Part shown: one piece after another, positions 1 through 10,499 of the stretch | Layout: each line of letters opens with the position of its first letter | Numbering within the stretch: the first letter of the stretch is position 1 | Assembly: GCA_022419385.1 (NCBI GenBank) | Contig: JAJUBI010000008.1 | Span: 1,674,001-1,738,000 of the forward strand | Direction: 5' to 3' | DNA length: 64,000 nt | Origin: Paraconiothyrium sp. Pb-2020 | Taxonomy: Eukaryota; Ascomycota; Dothideomycetes; Pleosporales; Didymosphaeriaceae | Position numbers and translations under genes: made by a program | Notes under the pieces: model-generated | The model's database searches: none | Told to the model about the DNA's origin: nothing | The model's input: only the letters and a program-made list of their open reading frames with translations

Positions 1-733
1 GGTTATGAGTGGAGCGGGCGCACATTTCGACGGCGCATCACCAGCTTCGATTCGCTCTCCGCGCTGCCTTTCTCTGCCAGCGCGCTCCGACTGGCTGCGC
101 TCGCCACACGCCCAAGCGCGCCGCATCCTGGTGAGTCCCGCATCCGTCGCGCCGGCTAGCGTGTCTGGCCTGGTGGTGTCGCGCGCAAGCTCCTGTGAGC
201 TGTTGAACGCAACGCAACGACCGACATCGTGTGCAGCCACCGCTCACGCCCGCTCCGCAGACAGACCGCCAGCAGCACGCGCCCTCCTGCGGCCGCTCCT
301 GCGACCACTCGCGCACCGTCGCCTGCCCGCCTGCCCGTCCCCACCGCCCGCCATCGTGCCCCCAGCCCGCGGCGCGCGCCCTCCCGTCGCACACGGTGGA
401 TAGTGACATCTGCCACGGTCGAACGACAAGAGCCAGGAGAGAGACATCGTAAGCCCGATCCAGCCGCGACGCTCAGCGGGCGTTCCGCTGCACCGCACCT
501 CCCCTCCACTGCAACCTGCCCCCTTGCGCCTGGCCTCCGCCCTGCGCTGCCCTTTCCCTCCCTGCCCGCGCCGTCCTGTGCCCTCGCCGCCCGCATGACG
601 CTAACTTGGCAGGCGTCGTCGCACCCACGAAGTGTGCTGCGCTGCATCCTCCCAGTGACGTGGACGCCAGCGAATAGCCAGCGCACACAGGCTCTCGCAA
701 GCCGTGCTAGGGCCTGCAACAGGCCGAATAAAC
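1..733 (+). promoter_or_regulatory. GC- and pyrimidine-rich leader upstream of hapC
   Basis: This stretch is C-rich on the + strand and runs directly into the hapC start codon. Long overlapping open frames exist on both strands, but they are Ala/Arg/Pro-rich shadows of base composition with no domain. I read it as promoter plus 5' UTR. No TATA box or uORF of note is evident. Confidence 0.45.
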
Positions 734-1748
734 ATGTCGTCCACCCCGCCCAAGAATGACGGCGTGGAACAAGCACCGCAGTCGCCTGACGATTCGGAGC
801 CGCATATGGACAGAGAAGCTCAGGAAACACAAGCGCAGGGACTCGGGTACGAGTTTGAAGTCAAGGAACAGGACCGATGGCTTCCAATCGCCAATGGTGC
901 GTCTATTTCACGTCTCCCCTCTGCCCTCTGATTTGCGCGCGCGACATTCTGCACGTCGACCGATTGCCCACGTCTGGCGTCGCTGGATGCCCGCATACCC
1001 GTCAATCGCGCGTCTGCCCCGTCTGCCTGCCGAATCACTACGTGCACCACCAAACGGCCGCCCTGCAGACGCGCCATGTCGTCCGCTTCCCCGCAGAGCA
1101 GCTCCTCGCCGCCACAGACGACGTCCAAGAACCCAAACTCTGCTGCTGCAGATGCTAACATACGCAATTTTGCTCCAGTCGCCCGCATCATGAAGATGGC
1201 CCTACCCGAGAACGCAAAGATTGCAAAGGAAGCAAAGGAATGCATGCAGGAATGCGTCAGCGAGTTCATCTCCTTCATCACGAGCGAAGGTGAGTCCCCA
1301 ATCGACCATCCACACCTCCATGGCCGCTGACCATGTGCCCAGCCAGCGAAAAGTGCCAGCAGGAAAAGCGCAAGACGGTCAACGGCGAGGACATATTGTT
1401 CGCCATGACTTCCTTGGGCTTCGAGAACTACTCGGAAGCGCTCAAGATCTATCTCTCACGGTACCGCGAGGTAAGCTACTAGACTCTCCTTCGCCCCCTT
1501 GCCTCCACTTGGCGAAGACACGTTCTGAACTCTTTATTGATTGGTGGCTCGAGACCCTCCTCGCAAATCAGAACAAACCCGCTGGGGCCAACCAGTTCAA
1601 TGCAGCAGGGTCCGCTGCAGGTGGCAATCCCGGCCCAGAGAATGCCCAACACCAGAACGTTCTGAGCGGCGACACGGAAATGGCCGACAACGACGGTACT
1701 GCCTTTGGCTACACCGTCCACAACGGAAACGGCGCCGCCGAGTTCTAA
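734..1748 (+). CDS. hapC: CCAAT-binding complex subunit HapC (NF-YB/Hap3)
   Basis: Histone-fold subunit of the heterotrimeric CCAAT-binding factor (HapB/HapC/HapE), a nuclear regulator of respiration, iron, redox and secondary metabolism genes. Proposed exons are 734-896, 1179-1289, 1343-1470 and 1572-1748, giving 192 aa with all phases consistent. The spliced protein reads through [16 protein letters not shown], then the helix containing [15 protein letters not shown], then [18 protein letters not shown] and [14 protein letters not shown]. These are the hallmark NF-YB segments for DNA contact and for pairing with NF-YC. The C-terminal tail (about 60 residues) is low complexity and poorly conserved. 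The ATG at 734 was chosen because the conserved block starts about 45 residues downstream and no better start lies in frame. Intron 1 is unusually long (282 bp) and contains an in-frame ATG at 1076 (see findings). The family assignment is certain; only the first exon is inferred. Confidence 0.95.
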
Positions 1749-2591
1749 ACGCCGAGCCGCGGAAAAAAGACGTGAGCGAGAACTGCAAATCAAATCCGCA
1801 CTCACATCTTGTCTTGGGACGGCATCTTTGTCACCGGAAAAGACGGCGGTTACGCGACGATGAGTAGCAATGGCGGATCAGACTGTACGATTCATTTGGA
1901 GGGTTTCCATGGTTGATCTTGTACGAAGGTCGGAAGCGATTCTTTTCCGGCAAACTATCGGGGCATAGCATTGTCAGGGGTTCTGGTCGGACGTACTGAC
2001 TGTCTTGGACATGGGAAGGTCGGACAATGGCACATCAGGGACCTGTCCCTCTGGACGTTTTGGAATAGACTTCTCCATTGCTCACGCAATCCCCTGTAGT
2101 ACACTACTCACTCATTATAGCTTATATTAGTAGTACTCTAGTCACGATTGCAGATCCGGGAACGTTAGCCTGCCGCCCACGTGCGGATGTACATGTACAT
2201 ATGTACCCTAACCTGATGTACATGACGGACGCGCCACTTTTCCTGTTGCAAGGTACAAGCCCGATAGTACCTGCATCTTCCCGTCCAACACGCGGCCACG
2301 TAATGCTTGATCCGTGGACTTGGAATGATTGGTGCATGGATTTTGGGCTGATTGGTTCGCAACCGGGCTGAAAATCCCGACTGGGTGACACGGTTGGTGG
2401 TGGCGACGTACCACCTGACTGCTTGCTGTTGATGTGTAACATGTACATCGCCGAGCGTGGCTATGCGCCAAGGCATGCACATCTATGTCTATTCTATGCA
2501 CGGTACATAGCTATCGAATATACACCTCAAGAATAAACCGCGTTCCCTAGTGTCTCTTTCACCACTGCGCTTCCAACTCCCCTCACCTTCA
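1749..2591. other. Intergenic, convergent 3' ends of hapC and pfa4
   Basis: Both flanking genes end here. Only short frames without domains are present. The segment from about 2090 to 2240 is TA-rich with runs such as tacatgtacatatgtac, compatible with 3' UTR and polyadenylation signals. I see no gene. Confidence 0.5.
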
Positions 2592-4163
2592 CTAACTCGC
2601 CGTCCCCAAAGCGGCCCTCTTGCGTGCCAAAAGCTCGCCCAGAGGCACGTCGTCCTCGTCCTCCTGCTCATCGTAGAACTCGACATCCTCGTCCACGCCA
2701 AAGTCCTTTAATCTCTCGCCCTCGGAATTGCGCCACGCTTCCTCGCCCTCTGCGTCTCCGTCTCCGTCTCCGTCCCCTGGCTTGTCTAGTCCTTGCACAT
2801 CCTCCTCACCACTCATCTCACCCTCGCTTAAACCATCGCCGTACCCGTCTCCAAGGCCGTCTCCGTCTCTGTCTCTCGCGAGCTGCGCTTCTACGCGCTG
2901 GACGAACGGCTTACGGCGGCGTATGGCGTCGGCAAGTTGGCGTTCGCGGAAGGCGTTTAAAGAGTCTTGCGGTGAGAGCGTGGACTCGACGTATGTGAAG
3001 GCCGTAGCGTTACCCGAGGGTGGTGGACGACGGTAGGAGCGGTCCGGGTCTGGTGGGGGCCAGGAGATGGATGCGTCTTCGAAGCCGTTGGTGGGGAAGG
3101 TAAGGCCTGTGGAGAGGGGTGGGCCTGAGGCGAGAGGGTTGAACCAGGAGAGGGGCTGGGCGGCGTTAATCTACTAAGTATGGAGATGGAAGAAGTAGTC
3201 GGGGGCAGGAAGGAGGGCAGATACGTACGTTTCCGGATCCCATGCCCTGCTTGATGTTCTGCCATATGCCGATGTCGTACGGGAACTCCTGTCTCCTAAT
3301 GGGCACTTTACTTCCGTCCGGACTCTGCAGGACACCGCCAAAGTGTCGGGCGCGTCGTAGAAGGGTTTTGTGGCGCTCTATCTCCCAGCCTTCGATGGTT
3401 GTTGTGTTGACGACGAGACACCAGATGTTTCGTATGAACAACACACCAAGAGCGAAGAGGGTGATGGAGTTGATGACGGTGGTGGCGAAGAGGTGGGCTA
3501 CTAGGAAGGGGTTGGGACCAAGGTAGGCGGGCATGTTGCGGTTTTGCCAGAGATGGGAGATGCGTATCCAGAGGAGGTATTCTAGCCATGAGAGTCCACC
3601 GGAAGTGTAGAACAGAAAGCGGAGAAAATGGGGGAATGTGGTGTGGGAGACGCAGTTGGCGGTCCAGGGGCAGTGGTGGTCCATTTTCGGGATACATCTG
3701 GGGTGCTGTCAACTAGTGCTCGTAGAAAGGCGCGTGCGGAGATCGGGAGATAACACTGGATGCGAACAATTGGTGCACAGGATAAAAATGCTGTCTTTTG
3801 AACAAGCATAACAAGGTACCTTTTGCACTCCTTACAATGATGGGCCCTCGGCGGCTTTTCAGCGTCACATTTCCGGCACCATTTTGTCCTCTTGACTCCA
3901 TCTCCTCGCCTCCCTCTATCCAATCCATGCTCTTTCTCATTACCCTGCCCATATGACTTTGGTATCGTCCCAGGGTCTACGAAAACAGATTTCGTGTACG
4001 TGATGAAGATCAGTACAAGCACTACGTTACTAATGTAGAGCTCATTCTTCGTCAACGGCGCAGGATCAAGGTAATAAAACAATATTTGCGACGGATACCC
4101 GAGAAAGAAGATTAGAAGATAGACACCGGGTACTGCTATTTGGTTGAGGGAAGTGATCCCCAT
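2592..4163 (-). CDS. pfa4: Palmitoyltransferase Pfa4 (DHHC family)
   Basis: ER membrane S-acyltransferase that transfers palmitate to cysteines; yeast Pfa4 modifies chitin synthase Chs3 and amino acid permeases. Proposed exons (minus strand) are 4163-3820, 3697-3229 and 3170-2592, about 463 aa. Two N-terminal helices flank the segment LGYPSQILFYYLDP. A cysteine-rich domain follows (WCRKCDAEKPPRAHHCKEC). Splicing then restores CKRCIPKMDHHCPW, the catalytic DHHC motif, and two more helices follow. The tail is acidic, with a short Asp-Gly repeat. The intron 3698-3819 splits the Arg codon just before CIPKMDHHC. An in-frame GTG lies upstream at 4238, but the ATG at 4163 (MGITSLNQ) precedes the first helix and is preferred. 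The gene is divergent from alg12 with only about 180 bp between starts. Confidence 0.93.
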
Positions 4164-4342
4164 CGCGGGTTTTGGCTGTGGTGCGGTCAGATGAGGTGCA
4201 GGGTTTAGCGCAACGCCTGGGCACGTGAATCCCGACACGTAAGCTGCAGCCGAGCGAGCCTACCACTTTCAACGATCCATCATCATCACCTTGTGTATCT
4301 ATTTACGAGCTCTTTGGTAGCTCGTGGGTCGTAATTGATGCC
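4164..4342. promoter_or_regulatory. Short bidirectional promoter between pfa4 and alg12
   Basis: Only 179 bp separate the two start codons. Both promoters and both 5' leaders must lie here. No TATA box is apparent on either strand. Confidence 0.6.
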
Positions 4343-6178
4343 ATGGCGGGGATAGAATGGGCAGCTTACGCTCTCATCCCGACCTTCATTTTGCTCCACC
4401 TCTGGGTTTCGCCGTACACTAAAGTCGAGGAATCGTTCAATGTGCAGGCGATTCACGATATTTTGGTACATGGCATACCGAGCGAAAATGCAGATCAGTT
4501 CTTCACAGCGAACTACGACCACTTCTCTTTTCCAGGGAGCGTGCCCAGAACCTTTGTGGGCGCGCTGATTCTAAGCGGTCTGTCAAGGCCGTTTGTGTGG
4601 TTGCTCAGTTCCACAACGCAGTTGCAATTCCTCGGTCAGTCCCCGGTAAAATCGCTTTCGTGCCTTTATTGATTGCTTGGATCAGTTCGTGGTATCTTAG
4701 GACTACTGAACGCCGCGGCCCTCATAGCTTTCGGGAGAAGTGTTGCAAGGGTGTTCGGCAAGACTGCTGGTATCTGGTTCGCCCTCTTTCAAGCAAGCCA
4801 ATTCCATGTCATCTATTATGCATCGCGAACGTTACCTAATATGTTCGCTTTTATATGCAGTAAGTCCCCCTCTCGATCCTTCTATGCACTTTCGTGACAC
4901 CTCCTAGCAACCATAGCATTGCGAAGCCTGCTTAATGCTTACACCACGCCATGGGACGCTAAGAGCATGTCCCGAAGCTACAGGCTCTCTCTGTATCTTC
5001 TGGCCTTTGCCGGAGTGGTTTTCCGCTCTGAGCTTGCCATCTTGGTCGCCACAATTTCGCTCTATCTGTTTGTCTCTGGTAAGATCTCGATCGTTGGCGT
5101 GATCATTCCTGCTGGAATCGCCGGAGCCATAATCGGACTTATTACGACTGTCTCGGTTGATTCGTTTTTCTGGCAATCGAAGCCACTGTGGCCCGAGTGG
5201 GTGGCGTTCTATTACAATACTGTCCAAGGACACTCCGCCGATTGGGGTGTCTCGCCATGGTATTTCTACTTTGTCAACGCGCTACCACGGTTGATGTTGA
5301 ACCCCATCACATATCTCCTCTGCATACCTGCTGCACTCCTGCCTGCTGCCACCCGTACAAGAAGTTTCGATCTCTTGGTTCCGTCAATAGCATTCGTCGG
5401 CCTGTTCAGCTTTCTGCCACACAAAGAATGGCGCTTCATCATCTATATCATTCCTGCCTTGACCGGTGTCGCCGCTGTTGGAGCTTCCTGGATCTGGACG
5501 CGACGAGGCAAGACGGTCATCTATGCGGTGCTCAGTCTAACATCGGTAGCCTCGGTGCTGGTTTCCTTCGTAACATCAACAGCTTTGTTGGCTATCTCGA
5601 GCATCAACTATCCTGGCGGCGAGGCCATCGACTATCTTCACAACAACATCGACAGCGCTTTTGGTGTCCATTGGGACCATACCAAAGTCTACTTCGACAA
5701 TCTCGCGTGTCAGACGGGCGTCACCCGTTTTTTGGAGAATCACGAAGGACCGCAAACCATTCTCGATGTCCTGGAAGCACAAGACTTGGTTGCTAAAAGG
5801 AAGTGGGCCTACGACAAAACGGAAGACCCAGAGATTTTGCTGGACCCAAGGTTCTGGAACAAGTTCCACTACGTACTAGCCGAGAATCCAGCGAAGATTA
5901 TCGGGGCATGGAGTACGGTACATGTGGTCTATGGCTTCGGAGGCGTGCGAGTGTTGAGACCGAATGAAGTGAGCGGATCGCCGGTCGAACCGCTTGATGT
6001 GGTGGGTGGAGGGAATGATGCTCCTGAAGACTGGAGAACGAGAATTGCGCGGGTATGGCGTAAGGCGGAAGAGCTGCTTAGATATCGGCTTTTGAGGGGC
6101 TATTGGGTAGAGGTGCGCATGGAGCCTAAGATCCGCATATTGGAAAATCAGCTGCTCTATTCATCAGGGCATTTGTAG
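4343..6178 (+). CDS. alg12: Alg12-type alpha-1,6-mannosyltransferase (GT22)
   Basis: ER multi-pass glycosyltransferase that uses dolichyl-phosphate mannose to add the eighth mannose to the lipid-linked oligosaccharide for N-glycosylation. Proposed exons are 4343-4634, 4686-4859 and 4908-6178, about 578 aa. The GT22 signature is clear: [15 protein letters not shown] near the N-terminus, then [14 protein letters not shown] in the first lumenal loop, the segment [16 protein letters not shown], and [12 protein letters not shown] later. Around ten hydrophobic helices can be seen. Introns 1 and 2 (51 and 48 bp) restore [14 protein letters not shown] and [14 protein letters not shown]. An alternative acceptor at 4916 would shorten exon 3 by nine bases, so the junction may be off by three residues. 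Alg9, Smp3 and GPI-B are related families, but the [11 protein letters not shown] form and length match Alg12 best. Confidence 0.94.
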
Positions 6179-6464
6179 CTGTCAACCAAAGACGCGTATA
6201 ATGGGATTAGCTTTGAGGAACGAAGGTCGGAAAACGCAATGTCGTGTCTTCGATTGAAGTCGTGTTTCGATTCATTGCTCCATTCTATTTCCCTGTAACA
6301 CTTAGTCATGTAGGTGCTTTCACTATAACCCGCTTGGGTCTGAGAAACTGTGGTCTTTATCGACTCCACAGCCGGCTCCGCATGATGGATCGCTGCTCAC
6401 TCCATTCATGTCTTCCATGCTCTGCAACACTTCACTCGTACTCTCCACGTCCCGCTCTCCCAGC

Positions 6465-7239
6465 TCATCCCGCCTGCTGCTCCGCCTTCTTCTTCTTCTT
6501 ATCCTCCACCAACTCAATATTATCATCCGGCACATTCTTGTAATTCTCCTCGATGTACTCCTGAATATCATCACTCAAGTCTCCCTGCACAGTGATCTCC
6601 TCACCACCACCCGGCACCTTCGTCACGCTACTGCCCGTCGCAAACTTCTTGCCGAAGTCCTTGGCCACCTTCTTGATATCCAGGCCGAAGGCTTCGAGGC
6701 CCTGTACGGCGGTGACGTACTTGCGCTTGTTGCGCTCAATGCGCTTGATTAGGACTTTGGAAGAGGCGCGCGTTTCGGCATCACGGGCTTCGGCGGCGGC
6801 AGCTTTGGCGGCTTTCTTTTGGGAGTCCTTTTCGGCGCGTTTTTGGGCTTCGAGGGAGAGAGCGGAGAGGTTTTGCTCGAGGGCTTCTGTGGGGAATATT
6901 AATTGGCCATCTCTGGTATAGTGTGTTTCCTTCGAGTATACATAGATTATCGGAGGATCTGGTGTAATTGGGTGGCGTACCTTGTGAGTATAGCTTCTTG
7001 TGCAGTTCGGGCTGGTTCTTCTCCAGCCATTCCTCACACTTCTTTGTGGTACCGCCGAATTCGCAATACTGAAATCACATGTCAGGATCTCTGGCTGTTA
7101 GATGCAGGGCAGGATCATACCTACTTCAGGTGGCAGCGTGCATACTGAGAAAAGATCAGCTATCTGAGATTGTCGGCGGGAGGCAATAGTACTGACCTCC
7201 GCAGTAGAGTACCGTCCTTGGATACGAGTCGGTAGCCAT
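6465..7239 (-). CDS. tma22: Translation machinery-associated protein Tma22 (DENR, SUI1 domain)
   Basis: Ribosome-associated factor. With Tma20 (MCT-1) it removes deacylated tRNA from 40S subunits during recycling and affects reinitiation. Proposed exons (minus strand) are 7239-7197, 7144-7125, 7068-6981 and 6886-6465, giving 190 aa with all phases closing. The N-terminus has a small Cys module (YCGVCTLPPEYCEFGGT) split over three exons, including a 20-base microexon coding for VCTLPPE. A Lys/Ala-rich helix follows, then the SUI1/eIF1 fold (VLIKRIERNKRKYVTAVQG, KFATGSSVTK, DLSDDIQEYIEEN). The long single open frame beginning further upstream is an artefact of reading through the intron. The length matches the family. 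Confidence 0.95.
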
Positions 7240-8583
7240 GGCTGTCAATGTGAAGCGAGACGCGTTAAGTTGAGTGTCTGGAGTGATCCGTGGTGTTGAT
7301 GTAGGGAGCCGTCGGACGCACACGCGTGCTTGGTGAACGTGTGGCGGGGCATGGCGGGGTAGGTAGCTGTGCAGGGATCTTCAAGGTTTCGCGTATTTGT
7401 ACAGTTGATTCACCTGGTAGGTATTCACCTCTTCAGTATTGCTTGCAGGGATACATGCGCACTCCAGTTGTAACACTTGATGTTTGCGTATTGTTACGAA
7501 ATCGTCTTCAACATCGTCACGTTTACCATGTTGAAGCCCTGGAATGCGGCGCGATTTGAGCAGATGCCTCGGCCTCTACATTAGTTTGGGCTATACAATC
7601 TTTCAAATGCTCGTCTGAACATGTTGTTCAATTAGGTGATACAGCGAGTCTTCCGATACTCTCTCCTTGGATAGACATTGGCATCTCGGTACACCACAAA
7701 GTACTGAACATCTGGACGCCAGACGCTACTAAACCAACATTTGGAGACCATCGTGTCGAGCTTGTTAGTTAACAAGCCTTTGAAAGGCCAATTAGGGATT
7801 TATACAGTCCAGGGCAACTCCATACTTGCTACACCTGTAAAGTTGTGATCAGATAATGGATGGCCGTCTCTGATGCAAAGTGCACTTTAGTACTGGCACC
7901 CGTGGTATATTGTGACCAAGTTCCAGCGGGAAACGGCCCGGTCCCTGTCAACCGGAAACACAGCTGACTCAGACAGTAGCGTTTGCTACTCATTCTCTTT
8001 CACCCATCGCGCCTGACGATAGCCTAGCTGCTGCCTGGTGAATGCCTGGTAGCTTTATACACTCGTCAATATAATTAAGTAATATGATAGGTATAGTTAG
8101 CGTCTATCATCAAGAACCAGAAGTCTCGGTAAAAGCAAGAGATCGTCGAGAAGAGTGTGTTGAAATGGTTGTGTGACCGAGGGAACGGGACACTTCAACG
8201 GGTTCGCTTCAACGGGTTCACCGAAGGCGCTAGCGCAACTGCGGCTCTGCGACTGCCAAGAGCGTCTGTGCGCTATCGTGGTCCCAAAGTTTGCCCTCTT
8301 CGCACATATATAGATCTTTCTGCTACCTATTGTCTCTCGAAGACAATCCGCTGCTCGCGCTCACCCGTCTCGCATAACTCCACACCAGGCGCACCAACAA
8401 CCCCGCGCTCTCGAGTAAATAGCGCATCACGAAGTCCTTCACAGTCGGTTCTGCCATTTCCGGGTCGGTATTTCCTACGAGACATGCGACAACAAGTAAA
8501 ACTAATCCTTCCTCAGCTTTTTATTAGTTTGAGAGCCCTCTGCATCCTCGAACAACTACCTCCGCAACCAGCTCCACGTCGCC
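7240..8583. promoter_or_regulatory. Divergent intergenic region between tma22 and the Mex67-like gene
   Basis: This 1.3 kb region holds the promoters of two divergent genes. The part before 8584 (about 8380-8580) is rich in C and T, as expected for a fungal 5' leader. Short open frames at 7326-7559 and 8157-8660 have no domain and unconvincing composition. I see no additional gene. Confidence 0.45.
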
Positions 8584-9837
8584 ATGACTGGCTCTGCTAT
8601 CTCCCGTCCGCGCGGCGGTGGCATCCGCAAACAGCGCCAAAAGCGCGACCGAGACGGTGACCTGGTCATGGGCGCAGCACCTCGAGTTGCTACGACTGCA
8701 CGCGCTTCGGGTTCCAAGCCCAGGACTCGAGATTCGCACACGGCTCCTTTCACCGAACTTAAGGTGACTGGCTGGACCGATGATAAAGAGGTAGCCAAGA
8801 TTCTCAACTTCCTCGAGCGCCATGCTGCACGACGCAGCCCGAAGACCACGAAGGGCAGCGTGCCACCAAAAATGGTCAAGCGACATTCAGCAGCTGGCAC
8901 TCTCCTCAAGATTTGGGTCCGTCCCGACGATGTCACAGCATTTAGCAAAATCAACGGCTTCACTTTCAACTCCGCCCATGGTACTCAGAAACTTACCATT
9001 ACCGGCCCCGGCATCCGCAGCAAATCCCCAAATGCCATGGACACGACGTCTGGGGACAAAGACAAGAGCACCGACAAGCCAGAAACGTCCGAGACCATCG
9101 AAATGCTCAAAGGCTTCCTTTTTCGCCGCTACCAAGCAGAGGAGAAGCTGCTCAACCTGTCCAAGATTGCCGACGACGAAGAGGTGGCTAAATCAGGCAT
9201 GTTCAACGACGAGCGGACTCAGCAGAAGTTCTTCCCTGCCCTGATGGTTGTTTGCGACCAGACTCTCAAGTCAGCCGAGGAGAAGCGTGAAGCCATCCAC
9301 AGCGTCACGCTCGCAGGCAACAACTTACCAAATTTGGATGTTGTGCGCAACCTTTCTACCACATTGCCCCACATCCTGAACCTCGACCTATCCGGCAACA
9401 AGTTTGCCAATGTCCGCGTGCTCAAGCCGTGGAAGAATAGATTCCGTTCACTCGAACATCTTATCGTCGAGATAACCGAACCGGGCTGGGAAGAGGAACT
9501 CGTCTCGTGGTTTCCCAAGCTCCGCATCCTCAATGGCCAGCAAGTTCGTCCCGATCCTGCGCCAACCCCACCCGCCGCCCCGGCTGTGCCGGCAGTCTCA
9601 GCAGTCCCAGTAGCGCCAGCAACCGATCCAGTACCTTCGCCGGCGGCACTGCCAGCCCCAGTCTCTGGCCTTACCCCTGAACAAGAACAAATGGTCGTCT
9701 ACGTCATGGAGCAGACCAATCTCAAGCGCGAAATGGCTCTCCAGTGCCTGGAAGCCGGGAAGTGGGATATCAACGCCGCTGGGCAGCTCTTCCTCGCCAC
9801 CAAAGATACTCTCGGTCCTGAATCCTTCAACAGCTAG
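8584..9837 (+). CDS. Mex67/NXF-like mRNA export protein lacking the NTF2-like domain
   Basis: Intronless, 417 aa. The N-terminus is basic (SRPRGGGIRKQRQKRDRDG), as in Mex67/TAP. An RRM-like segment follows near residues 55-140 (ELKVTGWTDDKEVAKIL). A leucine-rich repeat region lies at about residues 240-320 (LPHILNLDLSGNKFANV, WFPKLRILNG). A TAP-C/UBA-like domain that binds nucleoporin FG repeats is at about residues 362-412 (LTPEQEQMVVYVMEQTN, LEAGKWDINAAGQLFL). In canonical Mex67 an NTF2-like domain of roughly 200 residues, which pairs with Mtr2, sits between the LRR and UBA domains. Here there is only a Pro/Ala-rich linker of about 50 residues. The protein is therefore either a shortened paralogue or a divergent export adaptor. 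Family membership is well supported; its exact role is not. Confidence 0.85.
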   Translation: MTGSAISRPRGGGIRKQRQKRDRDGDLVMGAAPRVATTARASGSKPRTRDSHTAPFTELKVTGWTDDKEVAKILNFLERHAARRSPKTTKGSVPPKMVKRHSAAGTLLKIWVRPDDVTAFSKINGFTFNSAHGTQKLTITGPGIRSKSPNAMDTTSGDKDKSTDKPETSETIEMLKGFLFRRYQAEEKLLNLSKIADDEEVAKSGMFNDERTQQKFFPALMVVCDQTLKSAEEKREAIHSVTLAGNNLPNLDVVRNLSTTLPHILNLDLSGNKFANVRVLKPWKNRFRSLEHLIVEITEPGWEEELVSWFPKLRILNGQQVRPDPAPTPPAAPAVPAVSAVPVAPATDPVPSPAALPAPVSGLTPEQEQMVVYVMEQTNLKREMALQCLEAGKWDINAAGQLFLATKDTLGPESFNS

Positions 9838-10499
9838 AGGATGAATGTCATTCGGGCATCTTCGCAAAAAGAGTACGGGCTATTGTCTTGAATACAACCG
9901 CGTCACCCCAGAATGCCAGTACCGACGCGGAACATTTGGAAGTGTACATTCTTGGAGGATTTTGTTTTGATATGATAGCATAGCGTTTGCATGGGATGGA
10001 GTTATCAAGGATCTGCTTTGGAATAGATACCCAATCATACAAGACCTGCGACGTAAGAGCCAGGCACTTCGTCAGACTTCTTCATCAAGAAGAGTCTGGT
10101 ATTGCTATGATTATTCCTCTTTGCGACCGTGAATGTGTGCTTCGTATATCTGTACGTTTATTACCTGACAATGTACCCTACCAGGGTAGCCTTCACTGTC
10201 CGGGGACCATAGTAAGCCCCCACCCTGCAATATATTATAAACTACACCCCTTCCGTATGTCACCTTTTGTGTTTCCATAACGATGCAATCGTGCCTGATC
10301 GTAATTTGGTAAGACACTCATGTATATATAAAATGACGAAGTATACACAGTTAATCTCACGTTTGAATGCATCTTTTATGAATTCAAGCATAACAAAGTG
10401 CCCCTTTAGTATTGGTACAAATGCGTAACATTGCCTATCTTAAATCCGTCCAACGCCATGCGCCCAATATGCTCCTAGATATGTCACTGAAAAGCACCG
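9838..10499. other. Convergent 3' region between the Mex67-like gene and dapB
   Basis: AT-richer stretch with runs such as tatatataaaatgacg near 10320, compatible with 3' UTRs and poly(A) sites of both genes. No coding potential was found. Confidence 0.5.

Noticed and set aside
4238..4238. Upstream start for pfa4
   Set aside because: The codon is GTG, not ATG, and the ATG at 4163 directly precedes the first conserved membrane segment.
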